From Rhodoferax sp. (GTDB taxonomy: Bacteria; Pseudomonadota; Gammaproteobacteria; Burkholderiales; Burkholderiaceae_C), in NCBI GenBank assembly GCA_029946045.1, contig JAQSDS010000049.1, positions 1 to 7,543 of the forward strand: 7,543 bases of DNA, in the 5' to 3' direction. Of this stretch, positions 1-5,992 are shown piece after piece (within the stretch, counting starts at the first letter, position 1; the number at the start of each line of letters is the position of its first letter). The position numbers and the translations under genes were made by a program. The notes below the pieces were generated by a model, which saw only the letters and a program-made list of their open reading frames with translations, made no database searches and was not told where the DNA came from.

Positions 1-14
1 CTAACGTGACACCA

Positions 15-47
15 CCAACCCGACAAAATCAGGCAGCGTCGGGTTGG
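15..47 (-). repeat. 10-bp perfect inverted repeat at the 3' end of the operon
   Basis: Bases 15-24 (ccaacccgac) are the exact reverse complement of bases 38-47 (gtcgggttgg), with a 13-base loop between them. Read on the minus strand, the hairpin straddles the TGA stop (31-29) of the last gene, so the stop lies in the loop. The bases after the stem on the minus strand are not T-rich, so it does not meet the usual rho-independent terminator pattern. It may be an RNA 3'-end stabiliser, a terminator helper or chance. The window ends 14 bases beyond the stem, so what follows cannot be judged. Confidence 0.45.
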
Positions 48-667
48 GCCCCGGGGGCAGCGAGCACAAATGCTGGCAGCGCGCTGCAAGTCTGGTCGAT
101 TGCCACAATCAGCGGGTAGGGCGCGAGGCTGACTTTGAAACGCCGCGCGCTTTCGACTTGCGCGACCAGATAGGCATCGGCCAACGTCGGGCCATGGCCA
201 AAGCAAAAGTTGCCGCGATTCGGGTCAGCCGCCAGCATGGTCTCCAGCGCCTCAAAACCAGCGTTGATCCAGCTGGCGCACCAGGCCAGCACGGCGGCCT
301 CGTCGCAGCCCAGCGTGTGGCGCAGGTATTCCAGCACGCGGCGGTTGTTGAGCGGGTGGATATCGCAGCCGACGATGGCAGCCAGGGCGCGCACGCGGGC
401 CCGGTCATTCATGTTTGCAGGGAGCAGCGGCGGATCAGGGTAGCGCTCTTCCAGCCATTCGATGATGGCAGGCGACTGCGTCAGCACCAGGTTGCCGTCG
501 ATCAGCGTGGGTACGAAGCCCTGCGGATTTAGCGCCTTGAAGGCGGCATCAAAGTGCGCCTCGGCGCGCAAATCCACAACCACATAGTCCCAGTCCAGGC
601 CCTTGAGATTAAGCACAATGCGCAGCCGGTGCGAGGTGCCGCTACGAAAGTAGTTGTAGATTTTCAT
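29..667 (-). CDS. Zeta-class glutathione transferase, probable maleylpyruvate isomerase (NagL-like)
   Basis: A 212-residue cytosolic protein with an N-terminal thioredoxin-like GST domain (about 1-80) and an all-alpha C-terminal domain. Zeta-class enzymes use glutathione to isomerise cis to trans double bonds in maleylpyruvate (gentisate pathway) or maleylacetoacetate (homogentisate pathway). The start reads MKIYNYFRSGTSHRLRI. The RSGTSHRLR stretch at residues 8-16 matches what I recall of NagL, not the SSxSxRVR motif usual in maleylacetoacetate isomerases. Arg8, Thr11, His104, Arg110 and Arg176 sit at positions I recall as active-site residues of NagL. QSPAIIEWLEE (64-74) is the usual glutathione-contact region. 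The ATG at 667 has a GGAG (678-675) seven bases upstream. The gene starts 26 bases after paaY and is apparently the last gene of the operon. No gentisate or homogentisate dioxygenase is visible. The family is certain; the substrate is inferred. Confidence 0.85.
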   Translation of the reverse strand: MKIYNYFRSGTSHRLRIVLNLKGLDWDYVVVDLRAEAHFDAAFKALNPQGFVPTLIDGNLVLTQSPAIIEWLEERYPDPPLLPANMNDRARVRALAAIVGCDIHPLNNRRVLEYLRHTLGCDEAAVLAWCASWINAGFEALETMLAADPNRGNFCFGHGPTLADAYLVAQVESARRFKVSLAPYPLIVAIDQTCSALPAFVLAAPGAQPDAA

Positions 668-693
668 GAAATTGCTCCAGCAACCTCCGTTCG

Positions 694-1305
694 TCAGGCG
701 TTTTTGCTGCGCTTGGACGCAATCAATGACTTGACTTCAGGCGCGCGCACCCTTGGGCGATCGGGCTCGGCGGCTGGCAGTGGCTGCACTTCTGTCAGGC
801 TGGCCAGACAGCGCCGGGTGAGGTCCTGGTAGGTTTGCGTGCCCGCAAGTTTCCAGGCAATTTCGTCATCTCGCAAGGCGCGTATCAGTTTGGCCGGCAC
901 ACCTGCCACCAGGGTGGCGGGCGCCACCTGCATGCCGGCAGGCACAAAAGCGCAGGCGGCCACCACGGCCGCCTCACCCACCACGGCCTCATCCATGACC
1001 ACGGCATTCATGCCGACCAGGGCATTGCGGCGCACCACACAGCTGTGCAACACCGCACCGTGACCGATGTGGCCGTTTTCCTCCACCACCGTGTCCTGCT
1101 GCGGAAACCCGTGCATGACGCAGTTGTCCTGCACATTGGCGCCCGCTGCCAGCACAATGCGGCCAAAATCCCCGCGCAGGCTGGCGTTGGGGCCCACGTA
1201 GCAGTTTGGCCCGATGTGCACGTCGCCAATCAGCACCGCCGTGGGATGCACGTAGGCGCTGGGGTCTATCACGGGGATCACCCCTTCAATCGCGTAACAG
1301 GGCAT
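694..1305 (-). CDS. paaY: PaaY, gamma-carbonic-anhydrase-fold acyl-CoA thioesterase
   Basis: A 203-residue left-handed beta-helix protein of hexapeptide repeats (for example [20 protein letters not shown] near 19-38), ending in an alpha-helical region. Metal-ligand candidates are His65 (in VMHGF) and His82 and His87 (in GHGAVLH). Arg44, Asp46, Gln59 and Asp60 fit the conserved gamma-carbonic anhydrase core. In the family, PaaY is a thioesterase that hydrolyses dead-end CoA thioesters formed when the ring-opened phenylacetate intermediate cyclises, which frees CoA and limits toxicity. Length is close to the E. coli protein (about 196 residues). The ATG at 1305 has an AGGA (1315-1312) six bases upstream. 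It follows paaE by 24 bases, which supports paaY over a generic YrdA/CaiE-type protein. The tail after about residue 175 is basic and proline-rich. Confidence 0.88.
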   Translation of the reverse strand: MPCYAIEGVIPVIDPSAYVHPTAVLIGDVHIGPNCYVGPNASLRGDFGRIVLAAGANVQDNCVMHGFPQQDTVVEENGHIGHGAVLHSCVVRRNALVGMNAVVMDEAVVGEAAVVAACAFVPAGMQVAPATLVAGVPAKLIRALRDDEIAWKLAGTQTYQDLTRRCLASLTEVQPLPAAEPDRPRVRAPEVKSLIASKRSKNA

Positions 1306-1329
1306 GTGAGGTCCTAGGGGTTTCTGGGG

Positions 1330-2433
1330 TTAACGCTCGTCAAAACTCACAGTCACTGCTTCGCTGGTCGGACGCGACTGGCAGCTCAGCACAAAGCCCT
1401 TGTCGGTTTCCCAGGGCTCCAGGCCGTAGTTCTTATCCATCGCCACGCTGCCGGTGATGACCTTGCAGCGGCAGGTGGCGCAGACACCGCCCTTGCAGGA
1501 AAACGGCAGGTCCAGCCCGGCGGCCATGGCCACGTCGAGCACATGTTCGTCGGGGTTCATGTGCAGCGCGTGCGACTTGCCATCCAGCACCACGGTCAGG
1601 GCCACCTGGCCACCCGCAGGCAGCTTCAGGTTGGCCACGGCAGCCTGTCGCGCTGCCGGGGTCAGGGCTTCCAGCGTGGGTGAGGTGAAGCGCTCGGTGT
1701 GCACCTGTTTGGCGGGCACACCGGCGTCAAGCAGGGATTTTTCGGTGACCTCGATCATGGCCTCGGGGCCGCAGATGAACACCTCGTCCATGCTGCCGAC
1801 GGGCAACAGGGCATCGATGAGTGCACGCACCTTGTCGCCGTCGATGCGGCCTTGCAGCAGGTCCGCCTCTTGCGCCTGGCGCGACAGGATGTGGATCAGG
1901 GTCAGGCGACCGGCAAAGCGGTCTTTGAGGTCTTGCAGGGCCTCGTTGAACATCACGCTGGCCATGCTGCGGTTGCCGTAAACCAGGGTGAACTTGGAGT
2001 CGGGCTGGTCTTCCAGCGTGCTTGCCATGATGGACAAAATTGGCGTAATGCCCGAGCCGGCTGCAAAACCAACGCGGTGCAGCGCGCGCGGGCGTTTCGA
2101 AACAAAGCGGCCATCGGGCGGCATCACCGCCAGCGTGTCACCGGCCTTGAGCTGGGTTGCAGCCCAGTTGGAGAACACACCGCCCGCCATCGGGCGAATA
2201 CCGACCACAAGTTCGTGTTGCTCTTTCATGTGGCTGTGGGTGCAGCAGATCGAGTAACTGCGGCGCACATCGGCACCGTCAATCTTGCTGCGCAGGGTCA
2301 GGTACTGGCCGGGCTGGAAGTCAAAGCTGTCGAGCAGGGCATCGGGCACGCTCAAGGCGACGGACACCGAGCCAGCCGCCTCGGGGTTGACACTGGCGAC
2401 GCGCAGGTCGTGAAAACGGGGAGATGTAGACAT
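1330..2433 (-). CDS. paaE: PaaE, reductase component of phenylacetyl-CoA epoxidase
   Basis: A 367-residue flavin/iron-sulfur reductase that passes electrons from NAD(P)H to the diiron site of PaaA. Domain order is ferredoxin-NADP-reductase type followed by a C-terminal ferredoxin. FAD-binding RRSYSIC lies at 57-63. Nucleotide binding is marked by GSGITP at 126-131 and CGPEAM at 221-226. A plant-type 2Fe-2S domain occupies about 278-367, with cluster cysteines Cys313, Cys318, Cys321 and Cys351 (CX4CX2C then CX29C spacing). All key residues are present and the length is normal for PaaE. The start lies 6 bases after the paaD stop, with only a weak AGG inside the end of paaD, so translation is probably coupled. 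Position directly after paaABCD settles the name over related phenol or toluene reductases. Confidence 0.96.
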   Translation of the reverse strand: MSTSPRFHDLRVASVNPEAAGSVSVALSVPDALLDSFDFQPGQYLTLRSKIDGADVRRSYSICCTHSHMKEQHELVVGIRPMAGGVFSNWAATQLKAGDTLAVMPPDGRFVSKRPRALHRVGFAAGSGITPILSIMASTLEDQPDSKFTLVYGNRSMASVMFNEALQDLKDRFAGRLTLIHILSRQAQEADLLQGRIDGDKVRALIDALLPVGSMDEVFICGPEAMIEVTEKSLLDAGVPAKQVHTERFTSPTLEALTPAARQAAVANLKLPAGGQVALTVVLDGKSHALHMNPDEHVLDVAMAAGLDLPFSCKGGVCATCRCKVITGSVAMDKNYGLEPWETDKGFVLSCQSRPTSEAVTVSFDER

Positions 2434-2439
2434 GTTGGC

Positions 2440-3036
2440 CTAATAAGGTTTGAAGTAGTCAAAGGGTTCGAGGCAGTTCAGGCAACGGTACAGCGCCTTG
2501 CAGGCGGTCGAGCCAAAGTGCGAGGTTTCAGTGGTGTTAAGTGAGCCACATTGAGGGCAGGCCACGGCCGGTTCAGCGCCACCCGCTGTTTTTTTGGAGG
2601 CAAACTGGATGACGTTGGCGACCGGCGTGCCGCAACCGCTGGGGTGCGGCGGGGCAATGCCATAGGCGCGCAGCTTCTCACGCGCTTCGGGTGTCATCCA
2701 GTCGGTGGACCAGGCCGGGGCAATTTGCGTCAGCACCCGGGCTGCGACACCGGCCTTTGACAAGGCATTGACCACGTCATCCTGCATCTGGCTCATGGCA
2801 GGGCAGCCGCTGTAGGTGGGGGTGATCACCACCTCCAGCCCGGTGGCGGTCTGGCGCACCGCGCGCAAGATGCCCATCTCGCGCAGGTTCACCACCGGAA
2901 TCTCGGGGTCGGTGACCGACTCCAGCAGGCTCCAGGTTGTGTAGTGCGCATCAGTTGGGGTTTTCAGCGCAATCGGGCCATCGGGCAAGGCCGATGGCAC
3001 AGGCTGTGCCGCGCTGGAGGTGACATCGGCTTGCAT
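2440..3036 (-). CDS. paaD: PaaD, MIP18/DUF59-family maturation factor of phenylacetyl-CoA epoxidase
   Basis: A 198-residue protein needed in known systems for an active PaaABCE complex, probably through iron or Fe-S maturation; its exact role is unsettled. The MIP18/DUF59-like domain spans about residues 33-110, with the DPEIPVVNL core at 43-51 and Cys78 in SGCPAM. The C-terminus carries a PaaD-type metal-binding module with Cys160, Cys163, Cys185 and Cys188 (CPQC...CLNC), plus Cys135 and Cys179, and ends in EPFDYFKPY. It is somewhat longer than the roughly 165 residues I recall for E. coli PaaD, because about 30 N-terminal residues rich in Ala, Ser, Pro and Thr precede the conserved domain. 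The start lies 5 bases after the paaC stop with no clear Shine-Dalgarno, so coupling to paaC is likely. No better in-frame ATG lies between residue 1 and the conserved domain. Confidence 0.94.
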   Translation of the reverse strand: MQADVTSSAAQPVPSALPDGPIALKTPTDAHYTTWSLLESVTDPEIPVVNLREMGILRAVRQTATGLEVVITPTYSGCPAMSQMQDDVVNALSKAGVAARVLTQIAPAWSTDWMTPEAREKLRAYGIAPPHPSGCGTPVANVIQFASKKTAGGAEPAVACPQCGSLNTTETSHFGSTACKALYRCLNCLEPFDYFKPY

Positions 3037-3041
3037 GGTGT

Positions 3042-3830
3042 CTACCAGACGGCTTCAGGGTGGGCGCGGGCCAGGCTTTGCATTTCGGCCAGCACAAAGC
3101 CCAGATGCTCGGAATGCACGCCGGTTTTGCCAGTGGTGACAAAGCCGCCAGCGGCCGGGCGCGTCAAGGTGGCTTCGGCCAGGGCGTCGTCCACCGACTG
3201 GTTCCAGCTCGCCTGCAGCGCGCGGGTGTCGACCCCAAGGCCAGACTTGACCACGGCAGTTTCCATCACGCTTGGCGTAAAGAACTCCTGGGTGAAAGGC
3301 ATCAAATGGTTGATGGCGGCCTGCATTTTGGCGTGGGATTCGTCGGTGCCGTCGCCCAGGCGCACCATCCAGTCACGGGCGTGGCGCAGGTGGTACTGGG
3401 TTTCTTTCAGCGATTTGGAGGCAATAGCCGCCAGCTGCGCATCCGCAGAACCCTTGAGCGCTTCCCACACCAGCACCATCAAGGCACTGTAGAGAAAATT
3501 GCGACCAATCGTGACCGCGTAGTCCCGGTCACCGCTGCTGGTGGGGGCCAGCGCGGTGCTGTGCGGCAGTTCCAGAATCGTGTAGTTCTTGAAGTCGGGC
3601 ACATCGCGGAAATAGGCCAGCAGGTCTTCGCTGCTTTTGCCGTCTTTACGCACGGTGGCCACATGCTGGTACAGCAAACGCGCCTGGCCGATCAGGTCCA
3701 GGCTGTTGTTGGCCAGCGCCAGGTCTTCTTCGAGCACCGGGCCATGGCCGCACCACTGGGCGTTGCGTTGCCCCAGAATGACCGCGTTGTCGGCCAGGTG
3801 CAGCAGGTAGTCTTGAAAATGAGCGGCCAT
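3042..3830 (-). CDS. paaC: PaaC, structural subunit of phenylacetyl-CoA epoxidase
   Basis: A 262-residue ferritin-like helical protein. In the family, PaaC pairs with PaaA as a structural partner without a working diiron centre, and the PaaA-PaaC unit epoxidises the ring of phenylacetyl-CoA. Recognisable family stretches are QRNAQWCGHGPVLEEDLALAN (starting at 21), the following LDLIGQARLLYQH, and KETQYHLRHARDW (about 142-154). Length is close to the usual 248-260 residues. Its ATG overlaps the paaB stop by one base (TAATG on the minus strand at 3832-3828), a classic termination-reinitiation junction that fits equal subunit output. There is little independent Shine-Dalgarno; a GGGG about 9 bases upstream is the only candidate. 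Confidence 0.95.
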   Translation of the reverse strand: MAAHFQDYLLHLADNAVILGQRNAQWCGHGPVLEEDLALANNSLDLIGQARLLYQHVATVRKDGKSSEDLLAYFRDVPDFKNYTILELPHSTALAPTSSGDRDYAVTIGRNFLYSALMVLVWEALKGSADAQLAAIASKSLKETQYHLRHARDWMVRLGDGTDESHAKMQAAINHLMPFTQEFFTPSVMETAVVKSGLGVDTRALQASWNQSVDDALAEATLTRPAAGGFVTTGKTGVHSEHLGFVLAEMQSLARAHPEAVW

Positions 3831-4132
3831 TACATATGCCCCACTTCTTCAGGAATGTCATAAAAAGTCGGGTGACGGTAGATCTTGTCGGCGGCTGGGT
3901 CAAACATCGAATCCTTGTCTTCCGGGGCGCTGGCGGCAATGCTCTTGCTTGGTACCACCCAGATGCTCACGCCTTCCTGGCGGCGGGTGTACACATCACG
4001 CGCCATTTGCAGTGCGTGCTGGGCGTCAGACGCGTGCAGGCTGCCGCAGTGCTTGTGCTCCAGGCCCTGTTTGCTGCGCACAAATACTTCCCAGAGGGGC
4101 CAGTCTTTCAATGCGGGGGTAGTGGTAGTCAT
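3830..4132 (-). CDS. paaB: PaaB, small subunit of phenylacetyl-CoA epoxidase
   Basis: A 100-residue protein, close to the usual 95. PaaB has no catalytic residues; in known systems it holds together two PaaAC units in the larger oxygenase assembly. Family-typical stretches are [20 protein letters not shown] (11-30), [20 protein letters not shown] (starting at 33) and the following GVSIWVVPS. The ATG overlaps the paaA stop by four bases (ATGA, 4132-4129), and an AAGGA (4143-4139) lies six bases upstream, so both coupling and its own ribosome site support this start. The downstream end overlaps paaC by one base. Confidence 0.96.
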   Translation of the reverse strand: MTTTTPALKDWPLWEVFVRSKQGLEHKHCGSLHASDAQHALQMARDVYTRRQEGVSIWVVPSKSIAASAPEDKDSMFDPAADKIYRHPTFYDIPEEVGHM

Positions 4133-5142
4133 GCTGCTTCCTTTTGTTGGTTTACTTGATGTTTACGGGCGTGGGCCAGGGCGGCGTCGCGCACCCACTG
4201 GCCATCGTTGTGGGCTTTGACGCGGGTCGACAGGCGCTCGTGGTTGCACGGGCCGTTGCCGTTCACCGTGGCCCAGAACTCGTCCCAGTCGATCTCGCCA
4301 TGGTCATAGTGCTGGCGCTCTTCGTTCCATTTGAGCTTGGGGTCGGGCAAGGTCACGCCCAACACATTGGCCTGCGGCACGGTGGCATCGATGAACTTCT
4401 GGCGCAGGTCGTCGTTGCTGATGCGCTTGATGCCCCAGCGCATGGCTTGCTCGCTGTGCGGGCTGTTGGCATCGGGCGGGCCAAACATGGCCAGGCATTT
4501 CCACCAGAAGCGGTTCACCGAGTCCTGCACCATGGCCTTTTGCTCGGCTGTGCCCTGCATCATGACCAGCAGCGCTTCATAGCCCTGGCGCTGGTGGAAG
4601 GATTCCTCCTTGCAGACGCGGATCATGGCGCGCGCATACGGGCCGTAACTGCAGCGGCACAGCGGAATCTGGTTCATGATGGCGGCGCCATCGACCAGCC
4701 AGCCAATCGTGCCCACGTCGGCCCAGTTCAAAGTGGGGTAATTGAAGATCGAGCTGTACTTGGCTTTGCCGCTGTGCAAGTCGGCCAGCATCTGGTCGCG
4801 CCCGGTGCCCAGGGTTTCGGCAGCGCTGTACAGGTACAGACCGTGGCCGCCTTCGTCCTGCACCTTGGCAATCAGAATCGCCTTGCGTTTCAGGCTGGGC
4901 GCACGGCTGATCCAGTTGCCCTCGGGCAGCATGCCGACGATTTCGCTGTGGGCGTGCTGACTGATCTGGCGCACCAGCGTTTTGCGGTAGGCCTCGGGCA
5001 TCCAGTCTTGCGGCTCAATCTTGCCGTCGGCATCAATTTTCTTGTCAAAACGTGCCTGGGACTCGGGGTTTTCCAAAGAGGCTACGGGTGCAGCCTTTTT
5101 TTGACCTGGGGTCTCTTGCACATTGAAGGACTGTGTGTACAT
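4129..5142 (-). CDS. paaA: PaaA, catalytic diiron subunit of phenylacetyl-CoA epoxidase
   Basis: A 337-residue ferritin-like diiron oxygenase that forms ring-1,2-epoxyphenylacetyl-CoA from phenylacetyl-CoA and O2. Probable iron ligands are Glu67 (in [13 protein letters not shown]), Glu97 and His100 (QDEGGHG), and Glu180 and His183 ([10 protein letters not shown]). Other family stretches are [20 protein letters not shown] (about 136-155) and the [14 protein letters not shown] region near 273-286. The frame stays open upstream to an ATG at 5262. I chose the ATG at 5142 because AGGAG (5155-5151) sits eight bases before it, MYTQSFN is a typical PaaA beginning, and the longer version would overlap the upstream hydratase by 95 bases with 40 unfamiliar residues. 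It follows the hydratase after 25 bases and overlaps paaB by four. Confidence 0.97.
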   Translation of the reverse strand: MYTQSFNVQETPGQKKAAPVASLENPESQARFDKKIDADGKIEPQDWMPEAYRKTLVRQISQHAHSEIVGMLPEGNWISRAPSLKRKAILIAKVQDEGGHGLYLYSAAETLGTGRDQMLADLHSGKAKYSSIFNYPTLNWADVGTIGWLVDGAAIMNQIPLCRCSYGPYARAMIRVCKEESFHQRQGYEALLVMMQGTAEQKAMVQDSVNRFWWKCLAMFGPPDANSPHSEQAMRWGIKRISNDDLRQKFIDATVPQANVLGVTLPDPKLKWNEERQHYDHGEIDWDEFWATVNGNGPCNHERLSTRVKAHNDGQWVRDAALAHARKHQVNQQKEAA

Positions 5143-5150
5143 AGATGTGT

Positions 5151-5155
5151 CTCCT
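5151..5155 (-). promoter_or_regulatory. Strong ribosome binding site of paaA
   Basis: On the minus strand this reads AGGAG, eight bases before the ATG at 5142, in the gap after the hydratase stop. It decides the paaA start against the in-frame ATG at 5262 inside the hydratase. It is one of the two best Shine-Dalgarno sites in the window. Confidence 0.75.
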
Positions 5156-5167
5156 GTGAGTTGAAAA

Positions 5168-5962
5168 TTAGTTTGACGAACTTGCCAGCCACGCGGGTGG
5201 CCGTTTGTCCAGAAAGGCCGCAACACCGTCGCGGCCCTCGGCGGTGGCTCTTTGGCGGGCAATGCGCTGGGCGGTCATTTCCAGCGTTTGCTCGTCAATC
5301 GGCCGACCCTTGATGGCTTCGATCAATTCCTTGGCTGCTTTTTGCGCCGACGGTGCACCGGCCAGCAGCGGCTCGATCAAGGCGGCCACACCGGCATCGA
5401 GTGCATCGACGGGTGTGACTTCATTGATCAGGCCAAGCTTGAGCGCCCGCTGTGCGCTGATGCGCTCGGCACTCTGGAAGTAGCGCAGCGCTTGGCGCGG
5501 CCCAATGGCGCGCAGCACATAGGGGCTGATCACCGCTGGAATGATGCCGAACTTGACCTCGGAGGTGGAAAACACGGCGTCGCTGCTGGCCACCGCCATG
5601 TCGCACGCCGCCGCCAACCCGGTGCCACCGCCCAGCGCCGCGCCTTGAATGCGAGCGATCGTCGGTTTGGACATGGCTGAAAGCGTGCGCAGCATGCGAG
5701 CGAAACGCCGGGCGTCTTCCAGGTTATCGGCTTCGCTGCCCTCTGCGGCGCGGCGCATCCAGTTCAGGTCAGCACCGGCTGAAAAGTGTTTACCGCGCCC
5801 AGCCAGCACCACCACGCGCACACTGGCATCCGCGTCCAGCCTGGTGCAGGCATCGCTCAGGTCTGCAATCAACTGCTCGTTGAAGGCGTTGAGCACCTCC
5901 GGGCGGTTCATCCAGACCGTGGCGACCTGGCCGGAACGTTCGATATCAAGGGTGTCGTACAT
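5168..5962 (-). CDS. Enoyl-CoA hydratase/isomerase family protein (crotonase fold), methylglutaconyl-CoA-hydratase-like
   Basis: A 264-residue crotonase-fold protein. The oxyanion-hole motifs are [11 protein letters not shown] (59-69) and [15 protein letters not shown] (107-121). Glu135 in TSEVKFG matches the second catalytic glutamate of classical enoyl-CoA hydratases, while the first glutamate position is Gly115. [11 protein letters not shown] and the Gly replacement resemble what I recall of LiuC (3-methylglutaconyl-CoA hydratase, leucine breakdown), and it does not look like PaaG, whose motif is nearer FCAGQDL. Its position just upstream of paaA argues for a role in the phenylacetate pathway, such as hydration of 2,3-dehydroadipyl-CoA (the PaaF step), but that is inference, so no symbol is given. 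The ATG at 5962 has GGAAG (5971-5967) four bases upstream. It follows the binding-protein gene by 30 bases and ends 25 bases before paaA. Confidence 0.88.
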   Translation of the reverse strand: MYDTLDIERSGQVATVWMNRPEVLNAFNEQLIADLSDACTRLDADASVRVVVLAGRGKHFSAGADLNWMRRAAEGSEADNLEDARRFARMLRTLSAMSKPTIARIQGAALGGGTGLAAACDMAVASSDAVFSTSEVKFGIIPAVISPYVLRAIGPRQALRYFQSAERISAQRALKLGLINEVTPVDALDAGVAALIEPLLAGAPSAQKAAKELIEAIKGRPIDEQTLEMTAQRIARQRATAEGRDGVAAFLDKRPPAWLASSSN

Positions 5963-5992
5963 ATGGCTTCCGTGGCGGTTAATGGGCTTGAC

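Noticed and set aside
1306..1329. cctagg palindrome and repeated CCCC blocks between paaE and paaY as a regulatory site
   Set aside because: The palindrome is only six bases, there is no T-tract, and the 24-base gap is occupied by the paaY ribosome site.
1699..2544. 281-residue plus-strand open frame opposite paaE and paaD
   Set aside because: Low-complexity His/Gln/Gly/Ala-rich translation with no domain; a shadow of the real minus-strand genes.
3060..3863. 267-residue plus-strand open frame opposite paaC
   Set aside because: Same type of antisense shadow, lying over a gene with clear PaaC features.
4144..5313. 389-residue open frame on the plus strand opposite paaA
   Set aside because: It is antisense to a well-supported gene, has no recognisable domain, and follows from the GC-rich codon pattern of paaA that keeps the opposite frame free of stops.
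5963..5992. Possible internal promoter before the hydratase gene
   Set aside because: The 30-base gap shows no recognisable -35/-10 pair and is short; a promoter inside the preceding gene cannot be excluded by eye but is not supported.
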